Below are positions 13,641 to 24,400 of a DNA stretch of 64,000 nt, one piece after another; the stretch's first letter is position 1, and each line of letters opens with the position of its first letter. A program made the position numbers and the translations under genes. The notes below the pieces were generated by a model. The model was given only the letters and a program-made list of their open reading frames with translations, searched no databases and was not told the origin of the DNA. Source of the DNA: Klebsormidium nitens (lineage: Eukaryota > Streptophyta > Klebsormidiophyceae > Klebsormidiales > Klebsormidiaceae). The stretch is taken from assembly GCA_000708835.1 (NCBI GenBank), contig DF237154.1, positions 1 to 64,000 on the forward strand. Direction: 5' to 3'.

Positions 13641-13839
13641 GAGCGCCGGGGAAGAAAGTAGCGCTTCACGGCCAAGCCTTCTTCCGCTTGGCATGCCCAT
13701 CGTTCCGCTCCGGGTTTGAAAAGAAAGGATCCCGTCTCTAGTTTGCTGGTCCCGCTGCACTCCGCCCGGAGCCTTCCGCCAGAAGCCTGACGTTGGGCCC
13801 ATCCGTTGCGATCTTGTGCCGCCCCAATTTGTTTCAAAT

Positions 13840-14060
13840 CTCAATGGGTGTCACTACTCTAAGGAAATAGGCGGCGGCCACGGTTCCGTTCCGCCGATAC
13901 TCAACCGGACCCTCGTTCCGCTGGTGCCAGTCAGCCGATTCTTTCCGCTCAGCTGGCGGCCGCCATCTTCATTACGATGGAACCGGGCCCACTTTCGCTG
14001 CAGCGCCGCGCCCCGGTCTGTCATTACACTGTGTGCCGAACCAGCCAAGCGGTCGGGGGT
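13840..14060 (-). repeat. Inner arm of foldback repeat (inverted copy)
   Basis: This stretch is an imperfect reverse complement of 14,760-14,960. Shared landmarks include GGCGGCCGCCATC and the string GGAACGAGGGTCCGGTT in opposite orientation. Together with the GAGGATA arms it makes a structure of about 2 kb in which both inner and outer segments are inverted repeats, as in a foldback or long terminal inverted repeat element. I see no transposase. Confidence 0.6.
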
Positions 14061-14474
14061 CGTGCGCGAGCCTTTATAACCAGTCCAGTCCGCTATTCGC
14101 AGGTACGTCATATCGGTCTAAAACTGGGTCGATTTCGATGCGACGCGCCCCGCCGCCGGCCACTCCGATGCACGGCCCCCCACGCCTTTCGATTGCGCGC
14201 GAGCCTGAACCGAACTGTTCCGCTAGCTCGCGGCACATTCCGGTGGCATTCAACATCGGTCACCGGGACAAGGAAGAGCGCCTAGCGCCAGCCCGGTTGG
14301 TCATTCTCCGCTCTGACCGGGTGTCAAGCGAGTTACCTTGCAGAGCGACTTTGACCTCCGGGGCACGCTCAAAAGAATCAGGGCCCTGTTCCGAAGCGAG
14401 ATGGCTTGCGAGCTGGCGGAACGGACCGGCTGAGGCTCGCGCGCAACGTAACGCACAGGGGTTTTTGGCCGTTG

Positions 14475-14640
14475 ACCACAGTTGGTTACGGGCTGGTTCG
14501 AAGCTGGTTAACTGTTCAATGACCAGACTCGAGCAGTAACCAGGTTTTTAACGTGGCTATTTCGCGGTTATTGGTCAAAGAACCAGATTGAAGTTTGGTT
14601 ATCGAACCTGGTTAGCAACCAAACCTTCCTGTGACGACCT
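14475..14640. repeat. Cluster of AACCAGGTT/GGTTAC-like motifs
   Basis: Within about 165 bases there are repeated variants of GGTTA, AACCAG and the near-palindrome AACCAGGTT on both strands, near the centre of the foldback structure. A similar cluster occurs at 24,205-24,320 in the last intron of copy 3. It may be the hairpin tip of the element or a protein-binding array, and I cannot decide which. Confidence 0.45.
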
Positions 14641-15210
14641 GGCTGGGCTTGCAGCGGGACGGCCAATCGGGGGCATGCCGCGAAGCAACAGGTTCCCGGT
14701 CCGAAGCGGAATGGCCCCGAGCTGACGGAACGGACCGGTTGAGGCCCTGCGCGCATCGTGACGGCCTGGCTGGCCCGGCGGACAGCGGAATGACCAAGCG
14801 GGGCGCGTTACAGCGGAAGTGTCCGGGCCAATTCTACTGAAACTTAAGTGGCGGCCGCCCTCTAAAGTAGGGGGAACGGATTCGCTTATACTGGCCCCAG
14901 CGGAACGAGGGTCCGGTTGAGAACCGCGGAACGGACTTGTGGCCGCCAGCTTTGTTGGTCGACAGCGCCTTCAAATGTCTCCGATCGACGCTTGTTCCGA
15001 CAATATCTTTAACGCTCTCGTTGGCGCTCAGCCGCTTATCCGAAGCGCTCATCTCGACGCAATCCTCGGCTATCCTGGGCTATCGTTGTATGATCCTCGA
15101 GGCTGTTTCCGGCGTTACCATTCTCTGCGCTACCCTCGACTCTCAGAACCATTCTCGAAGCTACCCTTGGGGATATCTCGACGCTCCCGGAGGTATCTTG
15201 TCCGACCTAT
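14640..15210 (+). repeat. Right arm of foldback repeat
   Basis: The first part, about 14,640-14,955, is a direct duplicate of about 20,245-20,550 (shared CGGAACGGACCGG, GGCGGCCGCC and GGATTCGCTTA landmarks). It is also inverted relative to 13,840-14,060. The second part, about 15,040-15,210, carries CTATCCTCGGCGC-type units, the reverse complement of the left outer arm. The block ends shortly before the conserved 5' flank of copy 2. Confidence 0.65.
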
Positions 15211-15694
15211 CTTAGTTCGACGCCCACATGAAGGGTACAAACAAGGGAGAAAGGCTGCTCTCTGCACGACGGGGCAGTCTTGTTTTCTGTGTGCGTCTTA
15301 GTACATCAGAAACCTGATTCCGTCCCAAGTAGGATTGACCAAGGAGCAGCCAGCATTTGGGCTTTGCAAGAAGTTTCCATACAAGGGGCTGGATACTTTT
15401 GCGTACTTCCTCTCTGACAACTGCAGTCTTCCTTTACCTCAAGCTTTAACCTTCTATCAGACCATCAACGGCGCTGGCGGTACGACAGACAAGCTAGCCC
15501 GAGCCCGCCGTAGCGACCACCTCGTGATCGCTCTATGAGAATAGAAAGAACAACCGCAAAGCACGGCATGCAGCGAACCCGTGAAAGACAAAGCCACAGC
15601 GGACCCGGCACGCGATAAGGCGGTGCAAAACCCGCTTGCTTTCACAGAGACAAGTCAAGGTCTCGGCGCTACCTCTGAGAGGATTGGCTTCACT

Positions 15695-18600
15695 ATGGCA
15701 ACGGCCTTCTTCCCGACTACTCCACTGAGAATGCTGCTGAAGATTCTCGCCCTATTGGGGGCCGCGCAGGGAGCGTTGGCGCAATATTCATGTAAGCCAC
15801 CTACTTTCTAATGAGAGGGCAATCCAGGTCGTGCTGAAAACCAGAGATGATGCACCGAGCTTTGAATCCATTTCACGCATCAATTTGCATGAAAGTTCGT
15901 TTCGACCCGAAATACTGCATCCAAGAACTTCGTAAGACAACCCTGAACCCGCCAATGCTAACTTAGGTGTTTACATTGAATATTTTAAGTGGTTGAGCAG
16001 ATTTCCCTGATATTGCTTCACTTTCCCAATGATGGCCCGCAACTCGGAAGCCGAGAACAATCTTTCCCCTATTTTCATTGTTGCACATGCTAGAAATGAT
16101 TCTCAGTGAAAGATTAGCTAAGCATCTTTCCCCGTTGTCGCAAACCACGTTCTGTTACAGGAACTTGGCAAGGAATGTTGTCTGAAGAAAAGCCGTCGAA
16201 GGGTTGGTTCCGTCTCACATTCGAGTTTTAGTAAACATGTTCAGTGAGCAATCTCTGTCAGAGTGGGGTAAAGACTTACCCACCTGTGTTGACGCCGTCC
16301 AGAACACTTCAAGAGATCATGAGTCAATCCTGCAACTTTCAATAAGGCTAATGCAATAAGCTTGAGGTGCTCGGACTTCATTTCCAACAACCAGATTGAA
16401 CGTTTAACAGTTGCGCGTTCGTTGTCTTTTCCAGCCGCTGGAGCATGTCCGTCTACAGCCCAAGACCCAGCCGTCCCTCTTGTCGAAGTCGTGTGCTCCG
16501 TCGGGACACCTCCGTACAATGACTACGAGTGCCATTACGACACAAATGGAGAATCCTTTTCTCTTTACATTGCGCTGAATTACCAGTGCCCAATATCGAC
16601 CAATCCAACAGGTAGTATACCCCAACCTTGAAGGCTCGCTTTGCATTTCGCTTTGCCTATCAGCAGGCGGAAGGTTGCAATTTGATCAGTGTACGATTCG
16701 TTTGTTCTTTCATAGAAACATGTCTGAAGCCGGTCAAAGAACCCCTACTTCGCGCCGCTTCGTTTGTTAACGTTTATGATAGCAGCCGCCTGATGGATTG
16801 GCTCAGGATACTCTCTCCACCAGTCTTCGTTTGCTGAGCGAAGCACGTGACTCGTTGCAGGCTCTAGCCTCTCTGACCGGAGACTCTCCGGAAACGCGTG
16901 CCCTTTGGTTGGATACGTCGCCTTGTCCCCACAAGCGCTCCGAAGGATTGCTTGTGTCTATGACATCCCAAACGCGAGCCCTTACAATATAGTCACGTGT
17001 GAATACGACGTCCGCTCCGGAAAAGTGATGGATCTCGGCGTCGAGCCCCTCTGTCCTGGTGAGGGATGCGCAGTAGCAAGGCGTGGTCATAAAACTCAAG
17101 AAAGATGATAATGAGCCAAGATAATTGTAAGCTCCGACTAAAACTAACAACCCTGACTCAAAAAAGTACCTGATCCGCACCCATACCCACCCTAACCACC
17201 AAACCAACCTTGCCCGTCCCAGTGCAGTTATGTTTTTATTGTCTCCGCTTATTAGTACTTTTTCGGGTTCAAGACCCTGGCTTGACAATTGGCCAATAAA
17301 GATTGCCGCGTACTTGCGGTTCAGTTCAGCTGACATTGGCTACAGGCTTTTACATGTGATCTGCGAGAGCTGGGTTCCTTTCGGAGATCAGGTGTCCAAA
17401 CGTGTCCTGACGACGCCAATGCCACATTTGTAGGCTCCACGTTTTTGGTTTGTTCTAGTTAGGACGGATGTGCACCGTCATCTTGGGGAGCAATAATTGC
17501 AAGGCATCTAGTGCACAAGCAGTGGACCTGCTGACACTCTTGAAAATCTGCCAGTTGTAGGTACACTGTTTGGGAGTTCAAAAGCGGTCATATATATCGA
17601 GTCATCATAAGAGTTTGCTGAGTCGCAAGCACTACCTAACGTTTCTGTTTGCGAAAGAAGTACGGCTTCTGATGATACTTATGATGATGATGATAACGAT
17701 ACTCAGCTGGCGCTCATTGCCCTCTTCAAAACATATCTGTTTAGAACTGGACTTCCGCCACTAACCAGGCTCACCTTAAAGAGTCCTGTGGTTTCACAAC
17801 AAGACATCTGTTTTGCAGACGCTCTCGTACCCTTCCCCAAACCAACGGCCCCCCTGCTTCCATCCCCTTCGCCCACTCCAACCTCTACGCTAGCAAATGG
17901 TGAAGCAAATCAACTTTGAGAAGAATTTCTTATCAGTCTCAGGTTGCAAAGTTCAAGATTCATTAAGACAGCTTGCTTCAGCCAAGGTGATTCTGTGCAA
18001 GGTCTCGATTCCTGATCCCTCTTCCGAGTCTCTTGAGGCCAGCAACCGACGCACTGATGCGTACCTATATTTTCAAGCTTCTGATGGCGGTGATTAGAAT
18101 TCTCGGTTAGTGAGTTGCACGTAGACTCGACGCAACTCAACTCCTCTCAAAGCCTTGCTTACGTGCCTTGCTTACGTGCCTTGCTTCTACTCAACAGGAG
18201 CCTCGTCTCCCTAACGGACACAAAAAGCTTGCACCTCACAGGGTGCGAATGTCTCCGTTAACGGCCTTATGTCTTAGCCCTGTCTAGCCATGTAACGGTA
18301 CTGTGAAGATGTTCTAACTTCAATGTGAAGGATTAACCCTTTTTCAACCTGTACGATCCGACAACTCGCAGCTTCAACCATTGGTGCTCTTGTCGGATGC
18401 ACCCCCGGGAATGGAACGAACTCCGGGTGCCCCGCCGGGTGTGCTTGCGGCCGTTACTTGGGTGACGCTTTGGCAGGTGATTATCACTACTAGACCCCAA
18501 TGTTGCATCCAGAGAATCTTATATCGATTGTTACCAAGACGATTTGGCGCGAATTGAAACGGGTACTCGAAAGTGTTTCTCCACCTCAAGGCCGAATGTG

Positions 18601-18871
18601 ATTCTCGCGCGCACGCCATGTCGGCATTCTGTGACGACACCTGAGCTCTGCTATCCCTACGTCTCTGCCAGGTCCGACCGTCTGTCAGGCAGGCGTGACC
18701 TGTGCCAGCTGTCTTACGGGCTGCGACACCAACTGGAACTGCTCCCCCGGTTACAACTGCGCCGGCGGGTGTGGCGGCGCTCCTCCCCCGACGTCCGTAC
18801 TGAAGCAAGGATTCAAAGGCATATGCCTGCCCAACTGCGGCACCCAGCCGAATGCTACTAGCGGCTGTTAG
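15695..18871 (+). CDS. Secreted cysteine-module protein, copy 2
   Basis: Exons are 15695-15791, 16435-16611, 16861-17058, 17392-17457, 17819-17899, 18372-18476 and 18672-18871, giving about 307 residues. Every junction is phase 1. The ATG at 15,695 opens a signal peptide (hydrophobic core MLLKILALLGAAQGALA). Modules A and B share one plan: CP, then a cysteine before a short loop, then CxYD, then G, then a final CP (four cysteines each). A 22-residue exon with two cysteines (QTCPDDANATF) follows, then a proline-rich linker (PSPSPTPTS), then module C (GCTPGNG...CACGRY). The tail has ten cysteines (CASCLTGC...CLPNCGTQPNATSGC) and a TAG stop. About 24 cysteines predict a disulfide-rich extracellular or wall protein. 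I recognise no named family. The phase-consistent 66-base exon is optional, since the frame also holds without it. Confidence 0.8.
17095..17273 (+). mobile_element. MITE-like element in intron 3 of copy 2
   Basis: The ends are imperfect terminal inverted repeats: CTCAAGAAAGATGATAATG on the left and sequence ending CGGGTTCAAG on the right. The reverse complement of 27,801-27,976 matches almost end to end, including ACCTG.TCCGCAC and CCTAACCACCAAA. The matching intron of copy 3 (about 22,844-22,880) lacks this block and joins the two flanks directly, so copy 3 carries the empty site. I could not identify a clear target-site duplication. At about 179 bases it has no coding capacity. Confidence 0.75.
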
Positions 18872-19849
18872 AAGAGTACATGTGTGGAGCGGCAGTGGAC
18901 TCATCACAGTCACTGATTTGCATGTGGCATTCGACGGAGCTACATGAAGAACTCTCGTTTTAAGAAGGGAGAAGAGGGAGTTAAGTGGCTTGAATGAAGT
19001 ACGTCTTATGGTTCTGGCTTTCCAATCGGGCCGAATAAGGGGTCGGATCGGACTCTTTAATGCAACGCCATTGAGAGGCCGGCAGAGTCTCTAAAACTTT
19101 GACCAGGCGTAACCTCCAAATATTAAAAACGTGGCCCTTCGTCCTGAAATGAAGTTGGGCTCCCTTTGGCCCGAACATGAAGTGTATCAATGAATAGACA
19201 GGAGACGTAACTGCAAACGTAAGCTCCAACTGTACGGGGCCGCCTTGGTTCAGGTCATCCGATTTCACCGCGGAGTGATCACATGCCACGAAACCCCACT
19301 AAAGTAGCACCTAAATTCGAGCTCTGCATAGAAGGCAGTGCAACTACACGTGCAGGTGTGGCCTCGTCACAGTCCCAGCTATATTCTGGTTTTTGAGTCG
19401 GTCAAATCCGGAGCCCTGCTCTCTGCAAATTGCGCTGTTGGGCCCCACGGTATACCTTGAGCTCAACGGCTGAGATGTAACAGTGGTATGATCTTCAAAA
19501 AACAGAAATAAGGAAAAGCAGCCAACTTCACCCCGAATAGGTTGATTCCAGTCCCTTTTTATTGGGTCATGCCTCATGCGTTACGGCTGACAGGTCCATA
19601 AGGATTCTAAGTGCAGAAGCGGCCGAACTTCAAAAAGAGAAGGCCATTCCTTTCGATTTCATACATGAAAGTCGCTTCGGGCCGGAAAATCCTTGGGCTC
19701 TTGTTGAGCGGCCGGGCAAGCTGCTGGCGTTCGTATTCTGGCGGCCACGTCTGAAAGGGAGTCGCTAGCGTTGACTGGTTGTGTGCTTCTGAATCCCAAG
19801 ACTTCTCACCGAACGTCGTTCGTTTCCGCGACTTAGTAGCTACTTTCGT

Positions 19850-20560
19850 TCCAGTAGACGTTGCAGTCGCAGCGAAACAATTGGCCGGGTGCATCGGCAA
19901 GCAGGGGTCCCGACTCGGGGCGGAGCGGTGCCGTTGGAAGCGCCGCGACAGTGCTGTAGTGAACAAAGCCCGCACCGGAACCACCGAACTGCCCCGTGCA
20001 GCGGATTTGCCGATCGGGGCGCGCCTAAGTGGAACCAGGGCCCGTTTCTGAAGCTATGGCTTGCGAGCTAGCGGAACGGACCGGCTGAGGCTCCTCGCGC
20101 GCAACGGAACGGCCTGGCGGGGCTTGCGACGGGACGGCAGACCGAGGCACGCTGAAGCGAAATGGGGCCCGTTTTCGGACCGGAAAGGCCCACGTCCTGA
20201 AGGAACGGACCTGCTGAGGCTCGCGCGCAATATGAAGAGTGCCTCGCTTGCAGCGTAACGGCCAATTGGGGGCACGCCGCGAAGCAACAGGGTCCCGTGC
20301 CGAAGCGGAATGGCCCCGAGCTGACGGAACGGACCGGTTAAGGCTTGCGCGCATCGTGACGGCCTGGCTGGCCTGGCCGATAGCGGAATAACCGACCGGA
20401 GCGCGCTGCAGCGGAATTGCGCCCGGTTCCGTTGAAGTTTCAATGGCGGCCGCCATCTACAGTAGGCGGAACGGATTCGCTTACACTAGCCCCAGCGGAA
20501 CGAGGGTCCGGTTCGGAAGCGCGGAACGGACCCGTGACCGCCAGCTTTCGTAGGACCAGC
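19850..20560 (+). repeat. GC-rich repeat related to the foldback arm, with internal tandem units
   Basis: Units of about 130 bases recur, each with a version of GGAACGGACC.GCTGAGGCT and GCGCGCAA (near 20,070, 20,195 and 20,320). The 3' half, about 20,245-20,550, is a direct copy of 14,640-14,955. A similar single unit lies at 14,395-14,470. Only one arm of the foldback is present here, so copy 3 has half of the structure seen between copies 1 and 2. Confidence 0.65.
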
Positions 20561-20819
20561 ACCTTGCAATGACTGGAACAATCTGAGGGCAAGATCAAGA
20601 AAAGAACCATGACCCAGCAGGGTCTCTGGCGGATCGCCTCGGTTCCGTACGCGGAGGCGTTAGCAGAGTTAGGAGTCGGTTCACCACTGAAGCGGAACGA
20701 ACATCGACGGAACGGCTTGGCCGTGGAGCGCTTTTCTCCGTACCTCGGCGCTTAGCGCGCCATCGCGGGAGTGAAGATTTTTCCGAAAATGCCTTCATTG
20801 CTCTCTTCGGCGCTCAGCC

Positions 20820-20990
20820 GCTTATCCGAAGCGCTCATATGAATGCACTTCGACGCTATCCTCGGCTAAGTCTTCGTATCATCCTCGATGCTGTTTGCGG
20901 CGTTACCATTCTCGGCGCTGTATATCCTCGACGCTCAAAGCTATTCTTGACGCTACCCTCGGCGCTATCCTCGGCGCTCCCCGAGGTATC
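20820..20990 (-). repeat. GAGGATA-type tandem repeat upstream of copy 3
   Basis: CTATCCTCGGCGCT-type units match 15,040-15,210 in the same orientation and 13,240-13,640 in the opposite one. Immediately 3' lies the block also found upstream of copy 2 (CTCTCTGCACGACGG). Confidence 0.7.
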
Positions 20991-21492
20991 TAATTGGCCT
21001 ATCTTTGATCGACGCTCACCTCAAGGAAACAAACAACGAGAAAGGCAGCTCTCTGCACGACGGAGCAGCTCTCCTTGTACTGTGTGCGTCTCAACAAAGC
21101 AGAAAGCATGATTTTGTCGCATGGAGCTTTGACCATTTTTTGGCGAGCAGCCAGCGTTTGAGCTTTGCGATATCTTGCCATACAAGGCGCTGGATACTTT
21201 CGCGTAGGTCCTCCCTCAAATTGCAATCTTCCTTTCCCTCAAGCCTTGACCTTCTTTCAGACCCTCAACGGCGCTGGCGGTACAACAGACAATCTAGCCC
21301 ATGAGCCCGCACTAGCGACCCCCTCGTGATCGCTCTATAAGGTTAAGAAGAACACACGCAGAGCAAAGAGGGCGGGCGAACACGTAAAAGACGAAGCCTC
21401 AGCGGACCTGGCACCCGATAAGGCGGTGCGAAGAAGCACGTACTTTCGTAGAGACAAGTAAAGGTCTCGGCGATACTTCTGGGAAGATTGGC

Positions 21493-24400
21493 ATGACTAT
21501 GGTAGCGGCCTTCCTCATGGCCACTCCACTGAGAATGCTGCTGACGATTTTGGCCCTATTGGGGGCCGCGCAGGGAGCGGTTGCGCTATATCCATGTAAG
21601 CAACCTATCTTTCAATGAGAGGGCACTTCTAGGCTGAACTGGAGACCAGAGATGATGCATCGAGCTTTGAATCCAGTTTACACATCAGATTGCATGGAAG
21701 GTCGTTTTGAACCGATTATTGCATCCAAGAACTTCATAATACAACCCTGAACCCGACTGCGCTGATTTGTGAAGTGGTTCAGCGGATCCGAGTCTCCATT
21801 GCTTCACTTTCCAAATGATGGCCCATAACTTGGAACCCAAGAACAATCTTTTCCCTATTTTCATTGTTGCACATGCTAGAAATGAACCTCAGTGAAAGAT
21901 TAGCTAAGCATCTTTCCCCGTTGTCGCAAACCACGTTCTGTTACAAGGAATGTTGTCTGAAGAAAAGCCGTCGAAGGGTTGGTTTCGTCTTACATTCGCT
22001 TTTAGTAAACATGTTCGGTGAGCAATCTCTGTCAGAGTGGGCTAAAGACTTACCCACCTGTGTTGACGCCGTCCAGAACACTTCAAGATATCATGAGTCA
22101 ATCCTGCAACCATTCTATAAGGGGACATGCAATAGACTTGACGTGCTCGGAGTCCAGTTCCAACAACCAGTGTTGAACGTTTAACAGTTGCGCTTTCGTT
22201 GTCTTGTCCAGCCGTCGGAGGATGTCCTTCCACAGCCCTATATTCGGACGTCCCTCTTGTCCAAGTTGATTGCTCCATCAGGACATCTCCGGGAACTTCC
22301 TTCGACTGTCATTACAACACAAACGGAGATCCCATAATTATCGGTAGAACTCTCCCGTGCCGAATATCGACCGATCCAACAGGTAGTATACTCAAACCAC
22401 GGAGGCTCGTTTTGCACTTCGCTTTGCCTTGATCTAGCAGACGAAAGATTGCGATTAATGTAGTGCGGGAAACGTTTGAAATGTTCGTTATCCCACAGAA
22501 ACAAGTCTGAAGTTGAAGAGGAGTACTTCACGCCGCTTCGTTTGTTAACCCTTATGATAGCAACGGCCTGATAGAATCAGCTCAGGCTCCGCTGACTTTC
22601 ACTCTTCATTTCCTGAGGGAAGCACGTGAACGTTAACGACGATGTTATTGTTTGCAGGCTCCAACCGGACACTCTCCCGTAACGCGTGCCCGTTGGTTGG
22701 ATTCTTCGGCGGGTCCCCACAAGCTTTCCTGATATCGATGATAACTTGTGTCTATGAATTCCCGAATACGTTCCGATTCTTATGCTACTACGACGTTCGC
22801 TCCGGAGAAGTGTTACACCCTAGCTTCCAATTCCCCTGTCCTGGTGAGGGCTGCGCAGTAACACGGACCCTGGCTTGACGTTGGGCAATTGCCGCGTATT
22901 TGCCGTTCAATCCAGCTGACATTAAATGCGAGCTATAAACGCGATCTGCGAGTGCTGGGTTCTTTGTGGCCCGGCCGGAGATCAGGAGTCGATCCAAACG
23001 TGTCCTGACGACGCTAATACCACATTTGCAGACTTCACGTTTTTGAACTGTTCATTCAAAACATCATTCAGTGCATCCGTCAAGTAAGGACCGATGTGCC
23101 TAGTCATTTTGGGGAGCAATCATTGGATGGCGACTAGTGCACCAGCACCGGGACCTACTGACCTCTTCCAAGTCTGCCACCTGTTGGTACACTGATTGGA
23201 GGGTTTAAAACGGTCATCGAGTCATCATAAGAATCTGCTGAGTTGCAAGTACGTCCTAACCTTCGTTTTGTGGCAAGAGACACGGCTTTGCTGAATGATC
23301 TCATGCTCCTCCGAAACACGCAATGTTGCGCTCTTCAAACCAAGTCTGCTTAGAAGGAAGAACGGGACTTAACCAACAATAACCAGGTCCACTCAGAGTA
23401 GTCCTGTGTTTGTGGATTTCACTACCAGAGATCTGTTTTGCAGCGGCTCTCGTACCCGTGCCACAACCAACGGTCCCGCTTCTTCCTTCCCCCTCCCCTA
23501 CCAACGCATCAACGGTCCCCATTCTCCCTTCCCCTTCCCCCACCAACGCTTCGACGGTCCCCCTTTTACCTTCCCCTTCGCTCACTCCCTCTCCCCCGGG
23601 GATCCTTCTTCCCTCCCCAACGGTTCTCCCTCTGCCCTCCCTTCCGCCCACCCCTATCCTCACGCCACCGATTGGTGAGGCCAACACATACAGGCTGTCC
23701 GTCGTATTGAGCAGTTCTGGCAGCTTGAGACTGCTTGCTCGAAGTGATATCCTGTGCAGATCAAGCTTCATTCCCAACCCTTTCGCGCCCTTCTCCCTCG
23801 GCTCGCAACTTTCTGATGCCATTGATAACTTTGAGGTGACAGGGACGCATGACTCATCTGCCGCTAAATGCGTTGCACGTCGACTCGAAGCAATTTGCCT
23901 CAACTCAACTCATCGCCTGGGTCACGTGTCCTTCTTCTTTACAAGAGTCTTTTCTATTTAATTAGAAAAAAAGACTTGCATTGTCGCAACGGATATGAGA
24001 GACTCCGTTGACGACCTTTTCTTTTCAAACCTGTCACGGTCTGCCTTAACGCAGCTTCGGCCGCTAGCGTTCCTCTACAAGCGTGCACCAACCTGGGGAA
24101 TGGAACGAGCAACGAGTGCACCCGCGGGGCGTGTACGTGCGGCGCTTACGTCGGCGGTACGCTGCCAGGTAGAAACCGAACTTTTCCGACCCCCCAGAAT
24201 ATTTCGCAGCTAACCAAACTGGTTAGGGCGCTAACCAGGCCTGGTTACAGACCGGCCCTGATGGCGGTCTGGCCAGGGCTTAGTTAGCGGAACCTGGTGA
24301 TCAGCAAGAATTGGTTATCAGCAAAAATTTCCTGAAAAAACATACCTTGCCTCGGAATAGCCCCAGATCGACACACCTCTGCCAAGATGTCTCGATGCCG

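Larger units (their letters stand above)
12835..15694. other. Head-to-head spacer between copies 1 and 2
   Basis: This segment separates the divergent copies 1 and 2 and presumably holds both promoters. Most of it is a large imperfect inverted repeat, described in separate entries. The promoter-proximal parts at about 15,240-15,690 resemble the 5' flank of copy 3 at about 21,030-21,490, so the flank was duplicated together with the gene. Open frames here (for example 13,289-13,495 and 14,033-14,539) arise from the repeats and are not called. Confidence 0.6.
18872..21492. other. Spacer between copies 2 and 3
   Basis: The first kilobase holds nothing I recognise. From about 19,850 it is repeat DNA like that upstream of copy 2, followed by a conserved flank of about 450 bases leading to the copy 3 start. 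Confidence 0.5.
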
